DNA from: Streptomyces sp. NBC_00448
Lineage (GTDB): Bacteria > Actinomycetota > Actinomycetes > Streptomycetales > Streptomycetaceae
Direction: 5' to 3'
Assembly (NCBI RefSeq): GCF_036014115.1
Contig: NZ_CP107913.1
Location: 992,001 to 1,056,000, forward strand
Length of the DNA: 64,000 nt
Under the pieces are notes generated by a model. It saw only the letters and a list, made by a program, of their open reading frames with translations, searched no databases and had not been told where the DNA came from. Positions 42,243-51,219 of this stretch are shown in pieces; the stretch's first letter is position 1, and each line of letters opens with the position of its first letter. The position numbers and the translations under genes are program-made.

Positions 42243-43238
42243 ATGCGCATCGGACTCATAGGCACGGGCCGTATCGGCGCGTTCCACGCCGCCACCCTCG
42301 CCGGCCTGCCCGCCGTGAGTGGCATCGTGCTGCACGACGCCGACGAACACTCCGCCCGCGCCGTGGCCGAAACCGTCGGCGCGCGGTTCGCGGGCGACAT
42401 CGACGGTCTGCTCGGCGCCGGCCTCGACGGCGTGGTCATCGCCGCCCCGACGGCCTTCCACGCCGACCTCATCCTCGCCGCCCAGCGGGCGGGGCTGCCC
42501 ACCTTCTGCGAGAAGCCGGTGGCGGGCACCCTGGAGGAGACCGACGCGGTGCTCGCCGCGGCCGCCGACGCCCCCGTCCCGCTCCAGATCGGCTTCCAAC
42601 GCCGCTTCGACGCCGGTTATCTGGCCCTGCGCGAGGCGATCACCGCCGGCCGGCTCGGCTGGACCCACACCCTGCGCGCCTGCACCTCCGACCCGACGCC
42701 CCCGCACGCCGGCTACATCCCCGGCTCCGGCGGCATCTTCCGCGACTGCTCCGTGCACGACTACGACATCGTCCGCTGGGTCACCGGCCGCGAGGTCACC
42801 GAGGTCTACGCCACCGGCGCCAACCGCGGCGAGGACTTCTTCGCCGCGGCCGGCGACGTCGACACCGCCGTCACCCTGCTCACCCTGGACGACGGCACCC
42901 TCGCCACCTGCACCGCCACCCGCTACAACGGCGCCGGATACGACGTCCGGCTGGAAGTCTGCGGCTCCAAGGGCACGCTGGCCGCGGGCCTGACCGACCG
43001 GACGCCGGTGGTCTCGGCCGAGGGCGCCGACTGGCCCGCGGGCACGCCCTACGGCGGCTTCATGGAACGCTTCCAGGACGCCTACCGGGACGAACTCGCC
43101 GCGTTCACCGAGGTCGTGGCCGGCACCCGGCCGAGCCCGTGCACCGGGGACGACGCGCGCGCGGCGCTCGCCGTCGCCGAGGCCGCCACCCGCTCGCGCG
43201 AGCTGGGCCGCCCGGTCCTGATGGGCGCGGCCGGCTGA
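42243..43238 (+). CDS. Inositol 2-dehydrogenase-like Gfo/Idh/MocA oxidoreductase
   Basis: 331 residues. The NAD fold starts IGLIGTGRIGAFHAATL, with the family EKP motif in PTFCEKPVAGTLEETDAV, and the catalytic region HDYDIVRWVTGREVTEVYA (Asp/His pair). It should oxidise myo-inositol or a stereoisomer to the inosose used by IolE, the first pathway step. Divergent from the regulator and preceded by an IolR-type operator. No inositol transporter lies in the window. Two strong hairpins follow. Confidence 0.88.
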   Translation: MRIGLIGTGRIGAFHAATLAGLPAVSGIVLHDADEHSARAVAETVGARFAGDIDGLLGAGLDGVVIAAPTAFHADLILAAQRAGLPTFCEKPVAGTLEETDAVLAAAADAPVPLQIGFQRRFDAGYLALREAITAGRLGWTHTLRACTSDPTPPHAGYIPGSGGIFRDCSVHDYDIVRWVTGREVTEVYATGANRGEDFFAAAGDVDTAVTLLTLDDGTLATCTATRYNGAGYDVRLEVCGSKGTLAAGLTDRTPVVSAEGADWPAGTPYGGFMERFQDAYRDELAAFTEVVAGTRPSPCTGDDARAALAVAEAATRSRELGRPVLMGAAG

Positions 43239-43260
43239 GCGGCTGACCGCACGCACCGCG

Positions 43261-43306
43261 ACCGGACGGCGGCCGGGCCCGATCAGGGGCCCGGCCGCCG
43301 TCCGGT
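43261..43306 (+). terminator. 20-bp perfect stem terminator after the dehydrogenase gene
   Basis: Arms 43261-43280 and 43287-43306 are exact reverse complements around a 6-base loop, 22 bp after the stop codon. Confidence 0.9.
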
Positions 43307-43316
43307 GTTCGGGCCC

Positions 43317-43367
43317 GCCTCCCGTGCCGTGCGCGATCACCGGCCGGCCGCGCACGGCACGGGAGGC
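43317..43367 (-). terminator. 19-bp perfect stem terminator after the GH2 gene
   Basis: Arms 43317-43335 and 43349-43367 with a 13-base loop, 55 bp past the leftward beta-galactosidase stop. Together with the hairpin at 43261 it forms a double barrier between two convergent operons. Confidence 0.85.
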
Positions 43368-43421
43368 GACGCCGTGCCGTGCGCGGGGGCGGACCGGGCG
43401 GCGGCGGGTGCCGACCACCCG

Positions 43422-46409
43422 TCAGACCGCCCGCAGCCGCAGCCTGAGGGTGCGGGCCTCCGGGCGCAGCGCGAACTCCGGCGCCACGTCGGGACCGCAG
43501 GCCCGCGAGCCGAGACCGTGCTGGGCGGCGTCCACGATCAGGTGGCTCGCCGTGCCGGCGGGCAGCTCGAAGGGGTGCCCGGCGCGGGCGATCTGCTGCG
43601 GGGTGTGCCGGCTCAGGCTGAAGCCGGGACGGCGTCCGCGCGTGTCGGGCAGCGCCGTGACGACCAGCACGCCGGTGCCGCCGCTGGTCAGCGTCAACTC
43701 CCGCAGGGCCGAGCGGTGTCCGCTCTCCTGGGGACGCGCGTACGGCACCCCCCACTCCGCGACACCCGCGGCGAACCGGCCGGTGCGGGCGGCACGCATG
43801 CTGTCCGGGTAGGACTCCAGCGGGCCGGTGCCGAACCACTCGGCGCCGTCCACCGGGTGCTCCCCGTCGGGCAGTTCGAGGTGGATGCCGATCCGCGGCC
43901 AGACCGTGGACCAGCCGCGCGACGGTGTCGCCTCCACCCGCAGTTCGAGCGCGTCGCCGTCCAGCGACCAGACGGACTCGACCGTCACCCACCGCCCCGA
44001 GTTCGCCGCCGAGACCCGGTCGACCGTGCGCAGCGCGCCGTCGGCGCACTCCACGGACATCCGCCGCGTGGTCAGCCGGTCGAGGCCGTCGCGGCGCCAC
44101 AGCGCGGCGTGGGAGGCCCCGGCGACGTTCGCGTCGGCGTCCGGGTCGACCTCGGCGCCCTCGTCGTTGTCGGTGGGCGCCCGGAACAGCTCCAGCCGCG
44201 GGCCCGTGACGGGCCGGCCGGCCAGGCGCACCAGGGAGCCGCCGGCGAACTCGGCGACGCCGAGCGCCAGGGTGCCTTCGGCGGGCCGCCAGTCGCCGCG
44301 GGCCCGCGCGGCGGGCACGGGTCGGGGTGCGGAGCGGTCCAGTTGGGCGCTCGCGACCACATGGCCCGCATCGGCCCAGGCGGTCGCGGACGCAAGCACC
44401 GCGTCGACGGTGAACCAGGTCTCGGCGTCCGCCGCGACGGGTATCGGCGGCAGCGGCACCACGGCCGTGCCGCCCGCCGCCACCACCGGCGCCTCCAGCA
44501 CGCCTTCGGCCGCCACCGCCCCGTCGTGCTCGACCCGCCAGCAAAGGCGCAGGTCGGAAGTGTCGGCCGAGTGGCGCTGGTTGGCGATCTCCACCACGCC
44601 GTCGGCGAAGGTGAACCGCACCGGCTGCACGACGGCCTTGAACTCGTGCAGGCTAGGCGTCGGCACGTCGTCGCTGAGCAGCATGCCGTCCATCACGAAG
44701 TTGCCGTCGTGCACGACCTCGCCGAAGTCGCCGCCGTAGGCGAAGAAGGGCGTGCCGTCGGGGGCGGTGGCGGCGATGCCGTGGTCGCGCCACTCCCACA
44801 CGAAGCCGCCGTGCAGCCGCGGGTGGGTGCGCGTCAGCTCCTCGTACGCGTCGAGCCCGCCGGGTCCGTTGCCCATCGCGTGGGCGTACTCGCACAGCAC
44901 GAACGGCTTGGTGCGCTGCCGGGCGCCCTGCGCGGGGGTGCAGCCGAGCAGGGGCGCGCGCGAGCCGTCGGTACCGATCTGCTCGCTCTCGCGCACCGAG
45001 GCGTACATCCGCGAGTAGACGTCGGTGTAGGCGCCGGTGTAGTCGCCCTCGTAGTGCACCGGCCGGCCGCTGTCGCGGGCGTGCACCCACGCGGACATGG
45101 CGGCGAGGTTGTCGCCGGTGCCCGCCTCGTTGCCGAGGGACCACATGACGATGCTGGGGTGGTTCTTGTCGCGCTCGACGGTGCGCTCGACGCGGTCGAG
45201 GTACGCCTCGCGCCAGGCCGGGTCATCACTGGGGTTTCCGGTCCAGCCCACCGCGTCGAAGCCGTGGGTCTCCAGGTCGCATTCGAGCACGACCCAGAAG
45301 CCGAGTTCGTCGGCGAGGTCGAGCAGCCGGGGGTGCGGCGGGTAGTGGCTGGTGCGGATCGCGTTCACGTTGAACCGCTTCATCCGGGCCAGGTCGGCAC
45401 GGGCGTGCTCCTCGTCGAAGACCCGGCCGCGCTCGGGGTGGGCCTCGTGGCGGTTCATGCCGTGGAAGACCACCCGGCGGCCGTTGACGAGGAAGCGGTC
45501 GCCGCGGATCTCGACCGTGCGGAAGCCCAGCCGCACGGTGACCGTCTCGGCGGCGCTGGTCACCGTCGCCTCGTACAGCCGCGGTTGCTCGGCCGTCCAG
45601 GGCTGCACCGCACCCGCGTCCAGCGGCGCGACGTCGGCCGGGGTGGCCCAGACCTCCTCGATGCCGATTTCGGGCACCCGCAGGGTGATCGGGAAGGCTG
45701 CCGGGTCCGCGGTGATCTCGGGGTCGATGGCGCCCCGGCCGGCCGCGAAGCCGGTCCGCAGCCAGACGTCCTCGATGCCGCCGGCCGGGCGGGCGTGCAG
45801 GGTGACGTCGCGGAAGATGCCCGGCAGCCACCACTGGTCCTGGTCCTCGACGTAGCTGGCCGCCGACCACTGGTGCACCCGCACCGCCACGACGTTGTCG
45901 CCCGGCCGCACGGCCGCGGTCACGTCGAACTCGTGGGCCAGCCGGCTGCCGCTCGCGGCGCCGATCTCCTCGCCGTTCACCCAGACCCGGAACAGCGACT
46001 CGACCCCGTCGAACCGCAGCACCACCCGCTCGGCGCCGGCCCACTCGGCCGGCACCGTGAAGCGGCGGCGGTAGTCGCCGGTCGGGTTCTCGTCCGGCAC
46101 GTGGGGCGGGTCGATCGGGAACGGGAACTGCACGTTGGTGTAGTGCGGCCGCCCGTAGGCCCCGTCGCCCTGGAGCACCCAGTGGGAGGGCACCGGGATG
46201 GTGTCCCAGCCGCCGTCGTCGAAGGCGCCGGCCGCGAAGTCCGCCGCGACCCGCGCGGTCGGCGACAGCCGGAACCGCCACGGCCCGTTCAGGCTCAGGG
46301 CCGGGGCGTCGGAGTGCAGCCAGGAGCGCGCGGGGCGCAGGGCACCGTGCCCCGGCGCGGGGTCGGCCACGTACGCGGTGTCTTCGGGGGCGGTGCGAGA
46401 GGAGGACAC
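43422..46409 (-). CDS. GH2 beta-galactosidase (LacZ-type)
   Basis: 995 residues, close to E. coli LacZ in length. Order: sugar-binding domain (~40-210), immunoglobulin-like domain, TIM barrel (~300-600) and C-terminal Bgal_small domain (~720-990). Acid/base Glu428 in SLGNEAGTG and nucleophile Glu507 in FVLCEYAHAMGNGPGG are intact. No signal peptide, so it acts in the cytosol on imported oligosaccharides. GTG 46409 has no strong ribosome site; the gene is 52 bp behind the GH38 gene and probably read through from it. The same operon has an importer and alpha-mannosidase, suggesting galactose- and mannose-containing glycans. Confidence 0.94.
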   Translation of the reverse strand: MSSSRTAPEDTAYVADPAPGHGALRPARSWLHSDAPALSLNGPWRFRLSPTARVAADFAAGAFDDGGWDTIPVPSHWVLQGDGAYGRPHYTNVQFPFPIDPPHVPDENPTGDYRRRFTVPAEWAGAERVVLRFDGVESLFRVWVNGEEIGAASGSRLAHEFDVTAAVRPGDNVVAVRVHQWSAASYVEDQDQWWLPGIFRDVTLHARPAGGIEDVWLRTGFAAGRGAIDPEITADPAAFPITLRVPEIGIEEVWATPADVAPLDAGAVQPWTAEQPRLYEATVTSAAETVTVRLGFRTVEIRGDRFLVNGRRVVFHGMNRHEAHPERGRVFDEEHARADLARMKRFNVNAIRTSHYPPHPRLLDLADELGFWVVLECDLETHGFDAVGWTGNPSDDPAWREAYLDRVERTVERDKNHPSIVMWSLGNEAGTGDNLAAMSAWVHARDSGRPVHYEGDYTGAYTDVYSRMYASVRESEQIGTDGSRAPLLGCTPAQGARQRTKPFVLCEYAHAMGNGPGGLDAYEELTRTHPRLHGGFVWEWRDHGIAATAPDGTPFFAYGGDFGEVVHDGNFVMDGMLLSDDVPTPSLHEFKAVVQPVRFTFADGVVEIANQRHSADTSDLRLCWRVEHDGAVAAEGVLEAPVVAAGGTAVVPLPPIPVAADAETWFTVDAVLASATAWADAGHVVASAQLDRSAPRPVPAARARGDWRPAEGTLALGVAEFAGGSLVRLAGRPVTGPRLELFRAPTDNDEGAEVDPDADANVAGASHAALWRRDGLDRLTTRRMSVECADGALRTVDRVSAANSGRWVTVESVWSLDGDALELRVEATPSRGWSTVWPRIGIHLELPDGEHPVDGAEWFGTGPLESYPDSMRAARTGRFAAGVAEWGVPYARPQESGHRSALRELTLTSGGTGVLVVTALPDTRGRRPGFSLSRHTPQQIARAGHPFELPAGTASHLIVDAAQHGLGSRACGPDVAPEFALRPEARTLRLRLRAV

Positions 46410-46461
46410 GGGTCACGACTCTTTCTCGTAAAGGGCTGTGCGGGGGGCTCCTTGCCGCTGC

Positions 46462-49197
46462 TTATCGCAGGACGACCGTGCGGATCTCCCAGCCGCCCAG
46501 GGTCAGGTCGAGGGCGCCGTCGGCCGGCTGGGCGGACAGCGGCCGGCCGAGCAGGTCGACGGTGACCGCCTCGGTGAACGCGCCCGTCACGCGGGCCCGG
46601 GCCCCGGTGTCGCTCATGGCGGTCAGCCGGACCTCGGTGCCGGTCCCGCCGTCCGCGGTGCCGACCCGGCGGACCGCCGAGACGAGCACGTCGGGGCCGT
46701 CGACCCGGATGCCCTCGGTGTCCGGGGGCAGGGCGCCGCCCGCGGGCGCGGTGCCGCGGGCCACCAGCACGTCGTTGCGGAAGAGTTCGGCCGCGCCGAC
46801 CGCGCCGGCCGCCTGCCACCCGCCGGCCGAGGGCAGCACCGCGAGCCGGTGCGCGATCCGCAGCCCGAGGTCCTGCGCGCCCGGCGCGGGGATCTCGCTC
46901 GCCGCGGGCTCGTCGCGGTAGGGGTGGATGTTGACGCTGATCGAGCCGACCGCCCGCAGCAGGGTGACGGCGAGTTCCGTGCCGTCGCCGACGACCTCGT
47001 ACTCCGCGGAGTGGTCGACCAGCACGGTGACCGGGCCGGCGGTGACGAACTGGCCGGCCGGGTAGGTCGGCAGCGGGTGCTCGCCCCAGCCGCCCTCGGC
47101 GGTGAGCCCGCGCGGGGTGACGGCGAACTGCCCGGCGGACGCGGAGCCGGTGACGGGCTCGGGCAGGGGTGCGTGGAAGCGCAGCCGGTGGTCGGCGGAG
47201 CGGTTGAGGAAGGACAGCGAGATCCGTACGAACGGCTCCCCGGCCCGCAGCTCCACCACGGTCTCGACCGGGGTCGCCACGGTCTGCGCGCTGCGCACGT
47301 CGCGGTCCTCGGTGAGGGCGGCGGGCCAGTGGTAGACCCGGGTGATCCTGGTGCGCGCCCGCAGCGGGCCGTCCTCCAGGACCTCCACGGCGACCTCGGC
47401 GGGCTCCTCGACCAGCACGTCGCCGGCCGGGGGCCCGTAGTTGTAGCTGTCGCCGCGGTCACCGCCGTCGACCAGCCGGCCCAGGCCGCGCAGCACGGTG
47501 CCGTCGGCGCCGGTGACGTCCACCGTGCCGTCGGCGCGGACCTCGACGTCGACCAGGCCGTTCGCCAGGGCGCGGCCGGCGGCGGTGGCCGGGGTGAAGC
47601 CGGCGCCGGGGGCGTACTCGGGGGCGTGCTCGGCGGGGGTGACGCGCACGCTCGCGAGGCCCGAGGCGGGCACGTGCACCGGCACCAGGGCGGTGGCGCG
47701 GGCCTCCTCCAGGGTCAGCACCTGCCACTCCCCCGGGTGCGCGGCCGCGGCCTCGGCGACCTGGCGGCGCAGGATCAGCAGGTCGAACGGGCCGGACGTC
47801 GGCACCTCGGCGAGGTGGAAGACGAGCCTGCCGGGGGTGAGTTCGTAAGCGTCGATCTGCCGGCCGAACAGCTCGCGGCGGTGGATACGGCGCAGCACCC
47901 GCTCGACCTGGGAGGCGTCCATCACCTCGTCGCTGAGCACGGTCGGCGCCTGGGAGATCAGTTGCACGGGGTGCAGCGAGCCGTCGGCGGCGGTCGCGGC
48001 CAGTGCGCCGCCCTCGGCGGGCGCCGCCACGTCCACCTCGATGTGGGCGGTACGCGCGAACGGCAGCGTGTTGCCGACCAGGTGGGCGTCGCTGGGCACC
48101 GCGGCGGCGGGCTCGGCCAGGGCCGCGTCCCGTACCGCGCGGGCGGCCTGCGCCGCCTCGGCGAGCCGGGCGTCGACCTGGTCGCAGGTCTCGTCGGTGC
48201 CGGAGCCGACGACCGAGTCGTGCGCGGTGGACTCGATGATCTTGTGCCAGGCCAGCTCCAGGAACGGCGCGTCGTCACGCCCGGACCACAGCGCGCCGGC
48301 CCGTTCGGCGTGGTCGACGGTGCGCTCGGCGGCGGCCATCCGCTGCTTGAGACCGAGCCGGACCGAGAGCACGCCCGGCAGGATGTTGCCGCGCACATGG
48401 CTGCGCAGCTCGCCGGTGACGACGGCGGTCGGCTCGTCGCGGACATGGCCGCGCAGGTACTCGTCGAGCGTGGCCAGGGTGATCGGGCGCTCGTCGCTGG
48501 AGGCGCGCCGCAGCCACTCGGTGAGCCGCGGGTCGGGCGCGCTGTGGTCGGTGCCGGCCATGGCGAGCAGCGGGTCGCCGCCCCAGCGGCCGGCGGTCAT
48601 CTCGGCGTAGTCGGCGAGCGCGCGGCGGATGTCCTCGGGCACCAGCAGCACGTCGAGGCCGTTGTCGTAGCCGTCGAAGAGGAACTCGGTCCTGACCTCG
48701 GAGCCGTCGGGGGCCTGCCAGCGGAAGGCGTGGCCGTCGACGGTCCCGGGCACGCCCCGCCACAGCGCGGCGTGCGCGAACCCGGCGCGGGCCAGGATCT
48801 GCGGCATCTGCGCCACGTGGCCGAACATGTCCGGCAGGTACCCGATCGGCATGGCGCCGCCGAGCCGCTCCGCCGCGGCCCAGCCCATCCGCAGGTTGCG
48901 CACGATGGTCTCGCCCGAGCACAGGAATTCGTCGAGCAGGATCAGCCACGGGCCGACGGCGAGCCGGCCCTCGGCGACGAGGGCGGCGAGGCGGTCGCGG
49001 TTCTCCGGCCGCATCTCCAGGTAGTCCTCGACCGCGGCCATCTGCCCGTCGACGGTGAACCGGAACTCCGGGTGCGCGTCGGCGGTGTCCAGCACGGTGT
49101 CGAGTGCGGTCACCAGGCGGTGCCGGAAGACCTGGAACGGCTCGTACCACTCCCGGTCCCAGTGGAAGTGCGGGACGAAGACGGCGGATTGGGGCAT
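46462..49197 (-). CDS. GH38 alpha-mannosidase
   Basis: 911 residues. Zinc motif at the N-terminus: VFVPHFHWDREWYEPF (His10, His12-Trp-Asp14), nucleophile Asp123 in GYLPDMFGHVAQMPQIL, helical bundle with WHKIIESTAHDSVVGSGTDE, and a long C-terminal beta-sandwich region. No signal peptide, so cytosolic. It trims alpha-mannose from imported oligosaccharides. RBS GAAGG lies upstream of ATG 49197. A 192-bp gap separates it from the permease gene. Confidence 0.94.
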   Translation of the reverse strand: MPQSAVFVPHFHWDREWYEPFQVFRHRLVTALDTVLDTADAHPEFRFTVDGQMAAVEDYLEMRPENRDRLAALVAEGRLAVGPWLILLDEFLCSGETIVRNLRMGWAAAERLGGAMPIGYLPDMFGHVAQMPQILARAGFAHAALWRGVPGTVDGHAFRWQAPDGSEVRTEFLFDGYDNGLDVLLVPEDIRRALADYAEMTAGRWGGDPLLAMAGTDHSAPDPRLTEWLRRASSDERPITLATLDEYLRGHVRDEPTAVVTGELRSHVRGNILPGVLSVRLGLKQRMAAAERTVDHAERAGALWSGRDDAPFLELAWHKIIESTAHDSVVGSGTDETCDQVDARLAEAAQAARAVRDAALAEPAAAVPSDAHLVGNTLPFARTAHIEVDVAAPAEGGALAATAADGSLHPVQLISQAPTVLSDEVMDASQVERVLRRIHRRELFGRQIDAYELTPGRLVFHLAEVPTSGPFDLLILRRQVAEAAAAHPGEWQVLTLEEARATALVPVHVPASGLASVRVTPAEHAPEYAPGAGFTPATAAGRALANGLVDVEVRADGTVDVTGADGTVLRGLGRLVDGGDRGDSYNYGPPAGDVLVEEPAEVAVEVLEDGPLRARTRITRVYHWPAALTEDRDVRSAQTVATPVETVVELRAGEPFVRISLSFLNRSADHRLRFHAPLPEPVTGSASAGQFAVTPRGLTAEGGWGEHPLPTYPAGQFVTAGPVTVLVDHSAEYEVVGDGTELAVTLLRAVGSISVNIHPYRDEPAASEIPAPGAQDLGLRIAHRLAVLPSAGGWQAAGAVGAAELFRNDVLVARGTAPAGGALPPDTEGIRVDGPDVLVSAVRRVGTADGGTGTEVRLTAMSDTGARARVTGAFTEAVTVDLLGRPLSAQPADGALDLTLGGWEIRTVVLR

Positions 49198-49389
49198 GGG
49201 TCGGCGACCTTCTGGGGGCGGGCCCGGGCGAGGCGGGCGGACACGGGAGGGGTGGTGGTGCCCGCGGGCGGGCGCGGTGGGCGAACGATGGTGCTGCGGT
49301 GCCGCGGCAGTGGTGGTGCTACCGCGGTGCTGCGTGAGGTGGTGCTGCGGGCGGACCGGTCGGGATCGGTGAACCGGCCCGCCCGCAGG

Positions 49390-50265
49390 TCATTTCAGCG
49401 ATCCGGCGGCGAGCCCGGTGCGCCAGAACCGCTGGAGCAGGATGAAGACGATGATCACGGGCACGATCGACACCAGCGAGCCGGTGATCACCGACTCCTG
49501 GAGCAGGGGCGCCCGGGCGGTCTGCCCGTTCCACTCGAACAGGCCGAGCGTGACCGGGAAGAGCGACTCCTTCTGGAGCATCACCATCGGCAGGAAGAAG
49601 TTGTTCCAGATGGCGACGAACTGGAAGAGGAAGATCGTCACCAGCGAGGGCGCCATCAGCCGGGAGGCCACCGAGAAGAAGGTGCGGAACTCGCCCGCGC
49701 CGTCCAGCCGGGCCGACTCCAGCAGTTCCTCCGGCACCGCCGCGGAGGCGAAGATCCGGGCCAGGTAGACACCGAAGGGGCTGACGATGCTCGGCAGGAA
49801 CACCGCCCAGTAGGTGTTGACCATCCCCGTCGAGGAGAAGAGCAGGAACAGCGGCAGGGCGAGCGCGGTGGTGGGCACCAGGACCCCGCCGAGCACGACG
49901 GAGAAGAGGAACTCCTTGCCGCGGAACTGGAACTTCGCGAGCGCGTAGCCGCACAGCGCGGAGATCAGGGTGCCGACGCCCGCGCCGACCACCGCGTAGA
50001 TCACGCTGTTGAGCGCCCACTTCAGGAAGATGCCGTCGCTGCGACTGAACAGCGTGTGCAGGTTGCTGAAGAGGTTGAAGTGCGAGAACGCCAGGCCGTT
50101 GGTGGAGGCGAGGTCGCCCTGGGGCTTGGTGGCCGCGACGATCAGGAAGTAGACCGGCAGCAGGAAGTAGATCGTCAGCAGGAGCATCAGCGCCATGACC
50201 GCCGTGCGGCTGGCGAGGCTCTCTCGGGAGGCGGCGGACCGGCGGCCCTGGTGAAGATTGCTCAC
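49390..50265 (-). CDS. Sugar ABC transporter permease (MalG/CUT1 type)
   Basis: 291 residues from GTG 50265, overlapping the stop of the other permease gene. Six membrane spans, starting TAVMALMLLLTIYFLLPVYF. The EAA loop that docks the ATPase is EELLESARLDGAGEFRTFFS. It pairs with the second permease and the lipoprotein encoded just upstream. Confidence 0.93.
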   Translation of the reverse strand: MSNLHQGRRSAASRESLASRTAVMALMLLLTIYFLLPVYFLIVAATKPQGDLASTNGLAFSHFNLFSNLHTLFSRSDGIFLKWALNSVIYAVVGAGVGTLISALCGYALAKFQFRGKEFLFSVVLGGVLVPTTALALPLFLLFSSTGMVNTYWAVFLPSIVSPFGVYLARIFASAAVPEELLESARLDGAGEFRTFFSVASRLMAPSLVTIFLFQFVAIWNNFFLPMVMLQKESLFPVTLGLFEWNGQTARAPLLQESVITGSLVSIVPVIIVFILLQRFWRTGLAAGSLK

Positions 50266-51212
50266 AGTCCGGCCTTCTTCGAGGTCAGTCGCATGAACCC
50301 GAAGCTCAACACGAAGGTGATGACGGCGATGACCACGGAGATCGCCGCTGCCTGCTGGTAGTTGTTCCCGGAGGCCACCGCGTAGGCGAGCATGTTCGGG
50401 GTGAACGTGCTGGAGATGTTCGAGGAGATCTGCCGCAGCACGGCCGGCTCCGCGTAGAGCTGGAGCGTGCCGATGATCGAGAACACCGTGGTCAGCACGA
50501 TCGAGGGCGCGATGATCGGGACCTTGATCCGCCAGGCGATGGTCCAGTTGTTCGCGCCGTCGAGCTTCGCGGCCTCGTAGGTCTCCTGCGGGATGGCCTG
50601 GAGCGCGGAGAACATGATCAGCATGTTGTAGCCGGTCCACAGCCAGGTGGAGACGTTCGCCGTGGACCACAGCACCGCGCCCGGCCCGAGGAAGTCCGGG
50701 TGCAGCCCGAGGTGGCCGAGCAGGTCGACCACCGGGCTGAGCTGCGGCGAGTACAGGTACGACCACATGATCGCGGCGATCACGCCGGGCACGGCGTAGG
50801 GCATGAACGCCGAGATCCGGAAGAACGCCTTGACCTTCAGCAGCGGGGTGTCCAGCAGCAGCGCCATGATCAGCGCGACGAACAGCATGACCGGCACCTG
50901 CACGATGCCGAAGAGCCCTATGCGCCCGATGCTGGACCAGAACTCGGTGTTGTGCAGCACCTGCGCGTACTGGTGGAAGCCGCCGAAGGTGGTGTACGAC
51001 GTGCCGTACTGGCCGCCGGTCCGGCGCACCACCCGGAAGCTCTGCCAGAGGGCGTAGCCCACCGGCACCAGGTAGAAGAGCACGAACGGGAGGAAGAACG
51101 GCGTCAGGAAGGCGGCGATGGTGCCCGCCCGCGGGCCGCCGCCGGAGCGGCGGCGGCGGGGGGCATCGGGCGCCGCTACCACGCGCCGTGCGCGGGTTTC
51201 GGTGTCAGTCAT
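50262..51212 (-). CDS. Sugar ABC transporter permease (MalF/CUT1 type)
   Basis: 316 residues with a cytosolic Arg-rich N-terminus and six spans (AAFLTPFFLPFVLFYLVPVG, VPVMLFVALIMALLLDT). EAA motif: QETYEAAKLDGANNWTIAWR. It is 7 bp after the binding-protein gene. No ATPase gene is in the operon; streptomycete importers of this class usually share MsiK. Confidence 0.93.
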   Translation of the reverse strand: MTDTETRARRVVAAPDAPRRRRSGGGPRAGTIAAFLTPFFLPFVLFYLVPVGYALWQSFRVVRRTGGQYGTSYTTFGGFHQYAQVLHNTEFWSSIGRIGLFGIVQVPVMLFVALIMALLLDTPLLKVKAFFRISAFMPYAVPGVIAAIMWSYLYSPQLSPVVDLLGHLGLHPDFLGPGAVLWSTANVSTWLWTGYNMLIMFSALQAIPQETYEAAKLDGANNWTIAWRIKVPIIAPSIVLTTVFSIIGTLQLYAEPAVLRQISSNISSTFTPNMLAYAVASGNNYQQAAAISVVIAVITFVLSFGFMRLTSKKAGL

Positions 51213-51219
51213 GCTGGGG

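Noticed and set aside
46438..50361. 1307-codon open frame on the plus strand across the GH38 and permease genes
   Set aside because: It is an antisense shadow produced by high GC bias. The translation is low-complexity Arg/Gly/Ala/Val-rich, whereas the opposite strand encodes clear GH38 and ABC permease motifs.
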